Below are positions 1 to 12,640 of a DNA stretch of 64,000 nt, one piece after another (positions within the stretch are counted from its first letter, which is position 1; each line of letters begins with the position of its first letter). Both the position numbers and the translations under genes were made by a program. The notes below the pieces were generated by a model. The model ran no database searches and was not told where the DNA came from. It was given only the letters and a program-made list of their open reading frames with translations. Source of the DNA: Cymodocea nodosa (taxonomy: Eukaryota > Streptophyta > Magnoliopsida > Alismatales > Cymodoceaceae); NCBI GenBank assembly GCA_036874045.1, contig CM072340.1, positions 1,875,001-1,939,000 on the forward strand. Direction: 5' to 3'.

Positions 1-563
1 TTCCAAATTTGTAACAATTTCAATATCTTGTAGCTCATAGAAGAAATTGAAGATTTTAGTTCAGACTTTATTTTTAAAAAGGTGAAGATATGTGATCTAA
101 TTTTGTTTGCTTTCATTCTTTTGGTAGCTCCATTTCCACCTCATTGTTATATTAAGATATATTTTGTCATTACATATAATAGCTACAATAACAATAATAA
201 GCAATGATGGTATTTTTTGTTGATTGCATCATACTTCTCCTGCTTTACCTTTTGTTTATTGATTGGCTGGGCATCCTGCAAAAAATGAAATAATAGGTAA
301 TGGGCCTAATTGATCGAAAATTCAAAACACGTTGACCTGATAAATCACATGTGCATGACTAGAGCAGTCTTTTATTTAGTGCGGGAAACATATGTTATTT
401 GTTGTTGTGCTACTTAGTTTTTTTAATCCAAACAAAGCCACAATCACAGCATTGTTATAAGGATATGGACATGAATAAAAAATTTTCATGGTGTCATGCA
501 CAGTATTTATTTGTGTTCCTTTGGTGTAAGAGTTGCTCTAAAATATTGTAGATGCATTCCCAG

Positions 564-1188
564 GACAATTTGTCGTCAGTTTAAATATGGGTCTCATGAA
601 GTTTGCTGTTCAAATTTTCTCAAGTTTGATTTGCTATCATCTTCCGAAAGCTCCTGTGAGGCAGATTTACATGATAGGTAACACTGCAATTTCCCGTTTG
701 TCTTGTAAATTTTTTATCAAAGAAAACAGAATGGGGAGGGCTTATTTTATGACATCTTCTGGTCTGTAGGTTTTCTCATATAGGCTACTCTTCTGGAAGC
801 CAATCATCTGAATATGTAACGGAAAATGAATCTCCCAGACCATCCACCCCTGTAAGAGCCAATGGGCATAGTGGTATAGACGTAAGTTAATACTTGCAAT
901 CTCAAATTTATGCCTAGTGTGCTTGTGATTCCAATCAACGGTTGTTATCTATATCTGACGCAGACTGGAAATCTGGAATTCACAAGAAATGAATAGCATG
1001 CTTGAAAATTCGTTATTTTAAATCTACGGTATATAATGCTGCAAGACCTGGCTTTTTTTATATGCATCACGTCTTTTGACATGCAGGGTGAGAATTTAAC
1101 TCCAACGGCTCCGCAGGATGATGGTACATCAGAATTTTCTGAACTTTTCGCAGATTGGGTTGAACATGGTGGGACATTTTTCCACTGA
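564..1188 (+). CDS. 3'-terminal exons of an unrecognised gene
   Basis: Three exons join in frame with consensus splice sites: 564-677, 770-881 and 1087-1188. The phase carries across the first junction (AG|G, Arg), the second junction falls between codons, and the frame ends at TGA 1186-1188. The peptide is Ser/Thr/Glu-rich (SSSESSCEADLHDR, then GYSSGSQSSEYVTENESPRP) and ends in an aromatic tail, FADWVEHGGTFFH. A further exon may lie at 34-80 (acidic, begins LIEEIEDFSSDF) between an AG and a GT. Low-complexity Ser/Pro composition followed by a compact C-terminal tail suggests the disordered end of a larger protein, but I do not recognise the family. The 5' part lies left of the window. Confidence 0.55.
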
Positions 1189-3337
1189 TTTCTTTACAAC
1201 ATGTGTAGCCGTTGAGGCAAGATGTACAGGCAAATCAAAAGAGGAAAGAAGAGAAGTTGGACTAACAGATGCATTAGGAAAGCACCTGATCAAAGAAGAA
1301 AAATCTGTCAACTTTAGTGTCCAAGACACTAAGTAAAGTAGGCGATCCAAGGCATGAAGAACATTCCCAGCATCTTCCTTTGTAAATACACTTTCTTCAG
1401 ATTCTTCTTTGTTCTTGTTGAGGAGGAATTTCCGGTTGATAGCTGCGATTCTTTTTCGAGCTCTGTTCCGTCCTTGGGAAATCCTGAGGTTGAACAGCCT
1501 GTAAATTTTACATTTTTGGACTCACTTTTTTTGATTCTTAAAACTTTTCTAGATAAATCATGATGTAGATAAACACCATTTATTTATAGTCGGATTTTGT
1601 ATGTAATCTATTTCAAGAATAAAGTTTCTTTTTCATTATTATATGTTTTTATATTCCAACAAAGACATTCCTTGGACAGGAACAAGTATTTTCATAATTA
1701 AATAAGTTCGAACTGTTGGTGGCAGTAAAATTGTAAGTTGCAGATGATCGATCAAAGCAACCGACTCTTTGAGCATCCAATTGCAGATGTTTCTTATCAT
1801 TGAATTATATCTGGGATTTGACTCTCTCTATGTGGTATGCATCTTTCCTCCCATCTTGGTAGCGCCTAGCAGCTTTGTCAATGTATTTTCTTTCTGCATA
1901 TTGTATTGTGAGCTTTGCAGAAATCTGAAACAGTGATTGATTCTTCCTTCTGCTCATCCCATTGAACTTTTAACGGCCATTCTTCAGTGTACTTTCTCAC
2001 CCATTTTGAGGTTCAATGAGGATATCATGAGACTTTGAAGCTGAAGTCTCTTAACAATCGTGTGTTTTGGTTGTTTTTGTTTCATTGTTGGACTGTCAAA
2101 TTCTTTTCTGAGCTGTGGTAAGTTCCAGTCACTTGATTAACCTGAATTCTTCTCCTTGTTCTTTTTCTTAAATGATATATGCTAGAAAAGCCCATTCAAA
2201 ATTTTGTGAAGTAATTAATAACCATTCTCTTTTTTACTGACAACCACTATACTTATTCTCTCCTCATTTTATCCAACCCATGAGAAAAGAAATCCTCTTT
2301 CAAACAAACATAGGTGTAAGCAAGCATTGGTAATGTCGAAAAAGAAACATTCTCTCTTTTTCATACTTCATGTAATTTATTGTTTCTATTATTTATATGG
2401 ATATGGATAACGTTGAGTTTCGAATTTAAGTTACTTTTACATCCTACGGTAGAGAATGCATGATTCCAATTCCCATCAGACGGTCACGATTGAAGGTCAA
2501 GTCTTCCTCGAAGGTCTTGGTCGTCTTCGCACGCAGGGGGTCGGCCGAGGGTCGCCGGTGCGTGATTCCTTGGCTCTTTGCTCTTGCAAGAGTCCTCATT
2601 GGTACTTCCATGCTCTCTTGAATTGGGCGCTTGTAACGAACGAAGCTTTGTATGGGCCAGAGACGTCTGGTCCCACGGCGGCTCCTATGGATTTGGGTTC
2701 TTCCCAAAGGCATGGACGCTTTTCACCCTTACCATGAGGTGGGGGGCTCTGCATTCACCAGCTGCTTCTGTGAAGCTTCATGATTTGGGTTTTACTTGGT
2801 CATCATCGTTTGATCAGATATGTGTGCTGATCTTGGCTGATTGCTTGCTTCTGGTGATCTTAAATATTATATTTTATAAATATAAGAAAAAATTATTTTT
2901 TCTTCATCATCTTCAACTTTGTCAGTGACATATGTAATGAACGACGGGAGACACATGACGAACAAGAAAAGATTATGTAAGTGGGAGAGCAGGTAATACA
3001 AATAGTACGAGGATGGCATACCGTCGATTAGGAGTTGTTCTCTTGTATTGTAAATACCGTGGTTTGTAATTGACATCGTACTCATTTATGGAACAGGCAA
3101 AGATGACGTTTCGGTCAGCGGTGGGTGGTGTCGGCGACCAAAGTCGGATTCCACCACGTAGGTGACAAAACACTTCGGGCGCCTTCTCTAGGGTTTATCA
3201 CGAAAACGCTGGACTCCACTTTCGGTGATAAAAGTTGGGATCTTTACCACCTTCACCCAACCTTTTTCGAGTCTTTTCGACTTCCCCCAAAGCAAAGTTT
3301 CTGTTTTGTGGAACCAGAGGAATCAGATGAAGGAACG
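1189..3337. other. Intergenic stretch with an unassigned GC-richer block
   Basis: The stretch runs from the 3' UTR of the first gene to the start of the RBR gene. Positions 2440-2840 are clearly richer in GC than their surroundings and are open for about 90-115 codons on both strands, but neither strand gives a protein I recognise and there is no clear exon structure. It could be 5' untranslated or promoter sequence of the RBR gene, or a captured gene scrap. No repeat was identified here. Confidence 0.4.
1618..1623 (+). promoter_or_regulatory. AATAAA polyadenylation-type signal
   Basis: An AATAAA hexamer followed by a T-rich stretch lies about 430 bases after the stop codon of the plus-strand gene that ends at 1188. 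It would close a 3' UTR of ordinary plant length. Position and context are the only support. Confidence 0.35.
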
Positions 3338-5920
3338 ATGGCAATGGCGCAGGACGTGGAACCCGTTATAATCCTAGAAGAACGTAGATCAAGATCCGGT
3401 CGTGGCCCGCTCGCCGTCCAAGGAAGGGACTGGAAAAGGCCAATCTCGGTCGAGGACTACCCGGAAGTGGTGGTAGTTGACGATGATGGGCCGACAACGT
3501 TGAAGTCGACGCCCCCGGTTACTTCTCCCATTGAATTGGTCGATTTGGACGATTACGATGACGAGGATGACGTTGTTGTTTTGGAAGGTTGGAAAGGGAA
3601 AGTGCCCGTCAGTCGTTTCAGGAGGAAACCAAGGAAGAGCGTCCGGTGCGTCCCATTCTCCAAGATCACGGTTTTTGAGATTGGTGAGTCCTCCAGTTGT
3701 AATGTTGATCAATCGGTTCCACCCCCTCCCCCTCCCTCTCCCTCTCCCCCTCCCTCTATTTTCTGTGTGATTTGCATGGAGCCCAAAGAGTTGTCTGAAT
3801 CATTTGGAATGAGTGGTTGTACCCATGTGTTTTGTTCCGACTGCATTACGCATTATATTGCCGCCAAGATAGAGGACAACGTCTCCAAGATTGTCTGCCC
3901 TGACCCAGATTGCAAGAATGGTTACTTAGAGCCGGAGAGGTGCCACCCGATTCTCCCTTCGGAGGTGTTTGAGCGGTGGTGCAGCATATTGGTCGAGTCA
4001 TTGCTGCTCAATTCGGCCGGGCTATACTGTCCGTTCAAGGATTGCTCAGCACCGTTGTTGAATGAGGGTGATGGAGTTTGCAGCTCGAGTGTGGATATAA
4101 GGGAGACCGAGTGCCCATATTGCTGGAGGCTGTTTTGTGCTCGCTGTAAAGTGCCGTGGCATGCAGATTTTACGTGTGAGGCTTTCCAGAAGCTGAGTGT
4201 GGATGAGAGAGGTCAGGAAGACATCATGCTGATGAATATGGCGAAGAACAAGAAGTGGCAGAGATGCCCCAAGTGCAAGATCTTTGTGGAAAGAACACAG
4301 GGGTGCATGTTTATGAAGTGCAGGTATCTGTTTTTATCCTTCTTTGTCAAACTTCGTTGTGCCGTTATGTTCTTCGATTTCACCCGATAAAAAGTAAGGA
4401 TTGGAGTATGTAATCTGGATGACTAGAGGAATTAGCAATAATAGATGAAAAGTGAGGTCAGAATTTCAGCAAGCCAAGAGATGAAAGTAATACAAAGAAA
4501 TTCTATAACAAACGGTAGACATGCTGTATGAAAGATTAGATTCTCTTCCGATCCATAACATATTCTAGACAAACCATCGACATGGCATTCAGTATAACTT
4601 CATAAAGTTATGGAATTTTCTATCTCTCTCATTTTACCCGAGCTAAATGCATTTGTGATTTTAGCACAGCCACACCACATAATTCCATGTGTTCTACATA
4701 GCATGTGGGCACTTATAGTACCGAACTCTGCATGACTGTCTGAAAAAGCTGCACTTGGAAATTTTCTACGTTGCTTTAGAGCCATACAGCTCTGGGTTTT
4801 TTTTTTTTTTTCTAGTTAATTTTTTTTTTTTTAAGTTGTAATTGATATGTTGTAAATTGTAAGCAGTAAGAGTTGTAACTGCAAATTTTCTTAATATTTA
4901 CAACTTTTAAGTATTTCTTACAACTTTTCTTTCATTTTACAGTTGTGCATGATTGTGTCAAAAATAAGTAAAAAGTTATAAAAATATTGATATATCAGTT
5001 TACCTTAAAACAACAATTTTATAACTAAAAATGAAAAAAAAAAAAATTTCCCAAAGCAATATAGCTCCTGATCATTGTAGAAAACTTCCATTGTATGATA
5101 CAGCATTGTAATCGATTGGGGCTTCCAGAATAGGGATGAGTCTGAAATAGCTTCTTGTTTTCTTATGTCTCTATTCAGTTTGTCTTCAACTTCATATATA
5201 AGTTCATGACTATTTTTGTTGTTCGTATTTCAACCATTGTTACTAGTTATATACTTCAAATTTCATGTGCTAGAACTTTGGTCCATAAACATAAAACCAC
5301 AGTACATGCTTTCTTACAAAGATTAGGTTCAGGATTTTTTACATATTATGTCATTGCAGCTTGCTCGTGTGAAAAGGATGCCTTAATGATAGTTTTGATG
5401 TTATCTTAAACTAACCATTTTTTCAACTTTGGTTTCAACATTGTATTATTTTCCTCTCTTTTTAGGTACCATTCTTGGATTAGCCCTATGGCACTGAATT
5501 TTTTCTGTATTTAGTGGTGATTACCAGGAAACACTTTTATGAATTTTACTGGGTGTTCTGTCTTTCAGAGTTCTTTGTTGGTAATTGCATTAAGTAGCCT
5601 TTGTTGCCAATTATAGCATTTAAGGAACAACCATGGGTCTTGTAAATTACTCTCAGTTTAGATGCTGCATTATTCCTTTCATGACAATTTTTGCTTCTCA
5701 TGCCATTTGGAACCTATATGGCTTCCAAACGAAGTACATTATTCTGCTTCTAACAAGATCTTTGTGTATGATATATACATTAGTTGCATCAATAGGGATC
5801 AGACGGAATGATTTATTAATCGCTTGTGACATATTACTGTTTAGGTGTGGATATACTTTCTGCTATGGCTGTGGAACAGAGATGACTGTGGATCATTACT
5901 GCCAAAAATGCAGGCGTTGA
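3338..5920 (+). CDS. RBR (RING-between-RING) E3 ubiquitin ligase
   Basis: Two exons, 3338-4323 and 5845-5920, join in phase across a GT-AG intron of 1.5 kb and give 353 aa. I start at ATG 3338 because its context (AACGATGGC) is good and the family begins here; an open frame continues upstream to 3125. RING1 spans about residues 143-192 (C143, C146, C161, H163, C166, C169, C187, C192), the IBR about 210-290, and RING2 310-351. RING2 has C310, C313 and C323-x4-C328, so C323 is the expected thioester cysteine. RBR ligases pass ubiquitin from E2 to this cysteine and then to substrate. RING2 reads GCMFMKC rather than the GCNHM of animal RBRs, as in one plant subgroup. The N-terminus holds several hydrophobic-acidic patches (residues 9-15, 44-50, 65-72, 79-83) and a proline run at 128-139. 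Substrate unknown. Confidence 0.92.
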
Positions 5921-6419
5921 CTTACATTCTAGGTCCGGTGGTACATGCCTTTGGCTCTTGTACAAGTTATATAATGGTAGTTTGCCACTTTGTGAGTTAA
6001 AATGGCTGGTGCATTCAGTGTAAGTAACCAAATAGTTAAAAAACACAAGTTTTAATTGATGGTTCCTCTTCAATGGTGATGGTTTAGGTCTTCTGTGTTT
6101 TAAATTTATCACCATCAGATTATGAGATTATGATATCAATCTAAAACAAATAAATGTGACATGACATATCATAACAAATTTCATTGATTTCCAATAGTAG
6201 AAAGGAATGTATCTTTCACAGTGGCAACTCCACCTGTGGAGGTTCACCCTTTGATAGCCAGTAACCCCCTTAGTGATGTAATGAACAAAAAATAAGAGAG
6301 AAGCATTGCACAACCTTACGTGTAACGTTTTTTAACTAGGAGCTCTGCATTGGCTTCTAGATGCAAATGATGATAAACAGAGGTTTTTACATCTTAATGG
6401 ATGGGTGTAAGTAAAGAAG

Positions 6420-6960
6420 TCAGTCAAAAACGCCAAAATTAGGTTAGCAACTTGGAAAATAGGAATATTGACCAGTAAGAATATGGAATTAGTGGATATG
6501 ATAATAAAATGGAAAAGCAAGAAAAATGGGGTGGGAGAAGAATCTAGGTTAATTGAGGATAATGGTTTTAAATTGTGATGTGCAAGAAAAGATAAGCGTA
6601 GGAATAGAGTTGAAATAAAAGTTTAAATAATGAAGTTATCATGGTAATAAGGATAGATGATAGAGTTATAATGATTAAGTTTGTGATTGAAAATGATATT
6701 GTTAATATAATTAGTGCTTATGCTCCATAACTAGGTTTAAGAAAAGCTATTAAACAAAAATTTTAGGAAGGTTTAATTTATGTTTTACTTGTTAGTGTAA
6801 AACTCTTATTAGAAGGGATCTAAATGGTCATGTAAAAGTGCAAAATATAGAATATAAAAAATCCATGGATGATTTGGTTTTGGTAATAGAGATGGAGGGA
6901 AATTCAATTTTAAACTTTAGTATAGCTTGTGGCCTTTTAGTAGCTAACACCTCCACTATT
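6420..6960 (+). mobile_element. LINE fragment, endonuclease part
   Basis: Conceptual translation shows scattered, frame-shifted blocks of the EEP endonuclease of a common plant non-LTR retrotransposon. There is an N-terminal TWKIGILTSKNMELVDM block at about 6440-6490, and further blocks match the fragment at 38335-39430 (a DLNGHV-type motif near 6820, then FxIACGLLVANT near 6925). No reverse transcriptase follows. Many stops and frame changes show it is old. Confidence 0.6.
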
Positions 6961-7634
6961 ACCACCCTTGTTTCTATAAAAGTGAGAAATGAGGGATAGA
7001 AAAAGAGTTGCCACATAGTTTAATTTAAGAGTAAATTAAGAAAAGCCTACATATAAATCTAAAGTGACCGTTAAACAATGGATAAAGTTAAAGTCTATGG
7101 TCTAGAAGTTTAAGTAAGTATTTTAAGTATAAGTGGGGAAGGTGTTAAACACTTTATATGTTTGAATTACTCGATCTCTTAGTTGCCCTTATTAAGTTAA
7201 ATTGATATAAAGATCTAAAATAGATGATTATTGTTGTAAGATCGTAAGTATTACAAAAGAGAGGATGAATTGTGTCTTTAGATAATTAATTAAATTTTCT
7301 AATGGATTAAACAAGAGCATAAAATTTATACCAATTTCGTAAATCACAATTTTATTGAAAAAATAATAATTTACAAACTTTTTAAGTACAAATTCCTTAA
7401 TTATTGATTTTGATATAAAATTTTCCCTTATACAAATTTACACTCGAAAAATAATTGATCTTATTCTAACATTGAGTAAATTTGACTTTCAAACCTAAGC
7501 TTTGCATGTAACTTTTCACTCTTCTTGAATTTGCTCTGCTTCTGTATCTCTTTACTCCTTCCTTTTATTATTGACTTGAAATATTCAGGATTATTTTGGG
7601 ATAGCTCTTTCTTTTGTATTTGCTGAGATTCATT

Positions 7635-9235
7635 TGTATTGAATGAAATATCAAGGCTTAATTAATAATTAATGACATGTTATTTAGCTTATAAGATAAG
7701 AATTAGACCAATATGTTACATTTACTTACATTTGAAGCTTAATTAGAGAATATGTATAATTTAAAAGAATTAACTAAGTATTATTTTGGAATTATTGTAA
7801 AAATCTCTCTTATACATATTATTAAATGTTGTTTACACCTGGGTAGTATTTATATAAATCATTTTATTTCATGTTTATTATATTGATCTGTAGGAATGAA
7901 TTGAATCTGTGAGTTATTGCATAACTCAACGGATCCAATTTGTTAAGTTAGCAATTAATCAAATGGAATTAGTTTATTGAGTTACGTTAACTCTATAGAC
8001 CAATTATTGTATCTAATGTGTGATGATGAGTAGTTATAGGAATTACATCGGAAATCACATTACATGATTCATGTCCATGATCTCTATCATGGAATGAAAA
8101 AGTGATTACAACCATTGATGCATAGGAAAGAAGAATTTAACTAGTCATTTTGGCATTAGCAATTGTTATTGAAAAGAAATATAAATGGATTGAAAAAAAT
8201 TGAGAAAAAGAGGAGGAAGGAGCGCTCACTACAGAGAGTGTCGAACGTTCCTTGAGATATCTTTCTTCTATTACCACCCACTATTCATCGGAGGTCTATG
8301 GAGATAATTTCTAGAGTTTGGCTGATTTTGATCAAATTGTGATAACTAACAACTATTGCGGAGGAGTGATCACGCTATAGAAAGGAAATGTTTCTTCACC
8401 AAGCACTGATTCATCTCTTAGAAGACGATTAAAGCTTTTAACCTTGGTGTTAGGTTGATGTTGATTTGTTGAAGAGGAAATCATCTTACAAAGATCTAGG
8501 TTTGCAATTTAATAGAGAGATGAGCATTTGACAGTAAGTAATTAAATTTTCAGAGTTGCAATCGTATCACATGTAGTGTTGGAGGTTTTTGATTTTCAAT
8601 AGAGAACATTATCATTTATCTATCATCCACCTTAAAAAACATTAACATAAATGTTTACATTCACATATATCCTATGTTTTGTTTATGTATCGCTTTTGTA
8701 TGTATTGTCAGTTTGTGATAGTCAATTGTTGTGTATTTATTTTTCATTCTAGTATAAAATTGTATGACTTTATTTTGAAATCAGTTAATTTTAAATCTTT
8801 GAAATTGTGTCTTAACTAATTGTTATTTAAGATCATTTGGATGTTAAATCTATTCATTGTTAAATTTAAGATAAGTAGCAATCAAATAGTGTAAGGTGTG
8901 TTGTTTGCATTTTCTAGGAGCACCCAATGGTTGGCTGAATTTAGGTGCAAACAACTAGAGTGAGCATAAGTGCATGATTTGTCGTTGAGTTATTTATGAC
9001 TCAACAAGGATTGTCTATTAAGTAATAACTTAACGAGGTGAGAGATTTAATTAGTAAAACATTACACTCGTTTAAAAGTAACCTAGAAACTGATTTTAAA
9101 TCACTCTTGTGGTTCAACCTATTCTTGCACACTTTTACAATTGACGTTGTGTACTTATAGTAATTTAAATGAATGAATTGAACCTCATTCGAGAATTGCT
9201 TATATCTTAAGAAAAACCAGTTTAAGCATAAGACA
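7635..9235 (+). repeat. LTR D (old Athila-type LTR)
   Basis: It begins TGTATTGAATG, comparable with TGTTTAGAATG of LTR B, and shares the central block at about 8260-8580 (CATCGGAGGTCT, GGAGTGATCACGC, AAAGCTTTTAACCTTGG) with LTRs A, B and C. The end near AAGACA is followed by a primer-site remnant. Boundaries are good to perhaps 20 bases. Confidence 0.6.
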
Positions 9236-9240
9236 AGTTT

Positions 9241-9260
9241 CTAGCATTGTTGTCGGGGAG
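9241..9260 (+). other. Primer-binding-site remnant of element D
   Basis: CTAGCATTGTTGTCGGGGAG closely follows the LTR end and resembles the TGGCGCCGTTGCCGGGGA site used by many Athila/Tat-lineage elements, which is complementary to a tRNA 3' end. Confidence 0.5.
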
Positions 9261-10639
9261 TGAAAGTCTAAAATCATAAAACACTAGTTTTTGTTTTATT
9301 ACATATAAGGTATTGTGTGAGTTTATCATTTGGAGTATGACATATGCATATGCTCGTAGATTTATTAGACTTGAAGTTAACATATGTGAATTCTGTAATT
9401 CAGAAGGTTATGATATTGTTAATTGTTTGAAGTTTAGACATTTACATATGTCTAGATTAGAAGAGCAACACTAGAATTATATTCAATATGATAGAAATAA
9501 TTATGTCATGCCTATTATTCACAGCCAATAGTCATTTTATGACTGAAAATATGTCGAGAGAATGGGAAAACAAGGATACGTGTGTTAGAGTGGAAAATTT
9601 TAATTACCTTGAACAAAGCTTAATGAGATTAGATCAACAACTTACTAGATTGGAAGATTACATGTATTATAATCGAGAAGTCAACCAACTAAATTATCAT
9701 GAAAATCATTTTGAACCAAAGATAAATTATATTTATGAAACTAAGCAAAATTTGAAAAGATTTGACTAAAGAATAGAAGAAATGAGATTAGATAATCTAG
9801 AAAGAAAGTTTATTTCACTTGAGGACTTTACAATGAAAATAGAATATATTAAAAATCAACAAGAGAATATAATTGAAAATCCAAATCTTCAAAACATGCA
9901 TAAATTACAAAGTGCCAAGACAAAAGAAAGTGAATGTGAAAAGCAAGAAGAAATTATTGATAAAATAGAAATTGAAGAGTGTAATTCAACCAAGAAATTA
10001 ATTGAAATCACTATAGATCTAAATCCTAAGAAAGATGAAGAAATAGATTCAATTCATAAAATTCCTAAAGAATTGGAAAATGTGTATGCAACTTTAAGAT
10101 CTAGAACTTATGTGCCACCTAGAATTCAAAGAAAAAAATCAATTAAATCAAAGTGAAAATAATATGCAAAATAAAAAGGAAAATACTATATCTAAAAACA
10201 TAGAAATTAATAAAGAAAAATCTAAATTTGGAAGTGAAATTGAAATTGAACAAGAAAAAGACCTAGATAAAGGAGAATCAGAAATTAATTTGGAACAAGA
10301 TAAGGAACCTTCTCAATTGAGATCTTTAGCACCTTATGTTGAAATATTAAAACAAAAAATTCTTGTTTATAAGGATAAAACAAGATAAAATTTGAGAAAT
10401 TTTTGAGAAAGTTGAAGTTAACATTTCATTTTTAGATTTGTTGCAAAAAATATCATCGTATATTAAATTTCTTAAGGATTGATATACCGAGAAGAGAGAG
10501 GAAAGTGCTAAAAAAAGTATTTTTAATAGATCAGAGTAATTCTTTATTTTTACCTTAGATTCTTAAAAAATTATTTGATCTAGGAACTCTAATTATATCA
10601 TGCACAATAGGAAATACAACTTTAGATAGCACGTAACAC

Positions 10640-12640
10640 TTTTACGTGTTATTAAATTAAATGACTAAAGTGCAAATTTTACATTTATAACCTTAAACCT
10701 TAAACCCTAAACCCTAAGCACAAGGAGCCTATCGTATTAAGCTATGCAAGTATGAGTCATTTCCATAGGGAATTTTGTCTTAAATAAATCGATTGAAATG
10801 ATTATCTGATACAACATCCACATTATTAAATCCATAATAAAAATTATAATCACAAGTTATTAAATGACAATTTACATAAATACACTCAAGAATTCAAGTA
10901 TTACCCAAAATCCATTATATTCCTAAAGCTAAGCCCTAGAAAACTTAAGAAAATCAATGAGTTTCATCTTTGAAATCATAGAAATAAAGTCTAAATTCTA
11001 ACTCTCCTTACTTCCAACTTGGACATTGAAAAATTCAAATAAAATATTGGTTGGAAGGGTCATTGAGTTATCTTTAAAATGGTAGTGATTTCATGAATTA
11101 ACTTATTTTAGAACATTAACAACATCGGATTTACAAACAGGGTATAGAATAGTTTTTTAAACTTTTCAAAAATGCACCTTTGGTTCAAAAATCAAATTTC
11201 CATCAAAACTCTATGAAATGCTGTGAAATCAATGAGTTTTGAAAGTGGATTCGTAATACTAATAAGGAACATTTACATAACTACTTTTCAAAAGGTACAC
11301 AATGCAAACAATGTGCAGGCGTCGAGCACAAAACCTAATGCTCGCCAAAGATTTAAAATCAATGCGACCTTTGGAAAATAAAATCAAAAACTTATGAAAT
11401 ACATTCTAAAAAATTCCAAAACCTCCGTAAACAGATTCTACACTCGGAGTACTTACGAAACAAATCAAATTACGAAATAAAACTCAAAGGAATCAATTCG
11501 TACGATAAGGAACAAAATAGAGATCGATCTGCAAGTTATAGAAAACCTAAAATATATGAGTTTACAAGATGTTAGGAGTTAGTTTTATGCATAATATTCA
11601 CATATTCACACAAAACAACCATATTCCACGAGATTTAATGTAAAACAACTGTTTAAATGAAAGCAAACAACATTCATATATTGGATCCATGTAAATAAAC
11701 ATACAAAGGTATAAACAACTAAAGTACTCATAGATATGTGATAGAAAAGCTTAAAAACAAGTATGAGGACCTCCCAAATCTCTTGTACCTTAAAGATCTT
11801 CATTGCTCCTCAAGATCCACGACCCTAGTTGGATATAAACCTCCTTGGTTGATCTTCTCCATAGCTGTCACCATGTGAATCTTCACTTCCAAGGGGAGTT
11901 GCCTAAGGAATCACTTGAAAGAAGGGTGCACCCATCCTTTTCTTGGATTCCAACCTTCACAAGTTTATACATGTCCTTCCCTCACAAGTAGTGCTCCATT
12001 TGAACCACCAAAAGAGTTGTCTATCCACCACTCCAAGGTGCCACACGAGTTCCTTCCACCACAACCTACCCTAGGAGCTTCTTGTGTGTGCTAACCCAAC
12101 GGATGAAGAGGAGGAAGATTAAGGGTAGGGAGATTGCCTTTGCTCACCACCCTTGAGAAGAAGAATACCACCTTGGAAGGAGGAGCTTGGACGTGGCCAC
12201 CAACACTTGAGAATGGGGAGATGGGAGATAGTTTAGGGTTGGATGGCCAAGCACCTTATATAGTCTTAGGGTTTTGTTGCTTGGTCTCTAATAAGTTACA
12301 TCCAATGGCTTACATTTTTTCCTCTTTAATCCACCTTGATTTCATGATTTCTTAATCTATAAAACTCAAAACCAAGTTGGATATACATATATATTGGATA
12401 TAAATCATATGATGCAAAGATAACATATATGCATGCATATGTTGCCATATATGGAAAGTTACTAAATTAGGAAGGTTTTAGTCCACAACTTCTTCACATG
12501 TGCATACATGAATTACTTGAAGTTCTTTAGTTTAACATCATATTCAAGTGATTTTGCATTCATACAATGTATATAAAGTCATACTTTGAAGAATTATAAG
12601 AATCACGTCTAATACATGGGCTATTTATTAGGTATTTAAT
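10640..12640 (-). repeat. LTR-like block E, minus orientation
   Basis: Near its left end (10735-10780) it has the motif TGCAAGTATGAG...CCATAGGGAATT, which also lies near the 3' end of LTRs A and B, here inverted. A TATATAAG box on the minus strand (12254-12261) is followed in minus direction by a pyrimidine/purine-biased stretch at 11790-12240, as expected for U3, R and U5. It shares little else with LTRs A to C, so it would be another family. Ends are not defined; no coding sequence recognised. Confidence 0.4.
10690..10718 (+). repeat. Short telomere-like CCTTAAA/CCCTAAA repeat
   Basis: Four tandem heptamer-like units, two of the exact plant telomere type CCCTAAA and two CCTTAAA variants, sit about 50 bases after the point where element D stops. 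It is a short interstitial patch. Confidence 0.6.

Larger units (their letters stand above)
7635..10640 (+). mobile_element. Athila-type Ty3/gypsy element, 5' part only (fossil)
   Basis: The order is LTR, primer-binding-site remnant, gag-like region, then the start of the protease region. The LTR (about 7635-9235) is alignable with, but well diverged from, the three younger LTRs at 14.8, 19.2 and 28.0 kb, so this copy is older. The gag-like part (9330-10388) has a CxxC-x4-Gx-type knuckle near 9400 and a long charged, Glu/Lys-rich coiled-coil-like segment. Around 10410-10640 lies the FLDLLQKISSYIKFLKD block that precedes the protease in Athila elements. The element stops near 10640; reverse transcriptase, integrase and 3' LTR are absent. 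It is broken, with several breaks. Confidence 0.7.

Noticed and set aside
9488-10388. Glu/Lys-rich frames that could pass for a small host gene
   Set aside because: They follow an LTR and a primer-site remnant and lead into a protease-region block of an Athila-type element, so they are retroelement sequence.
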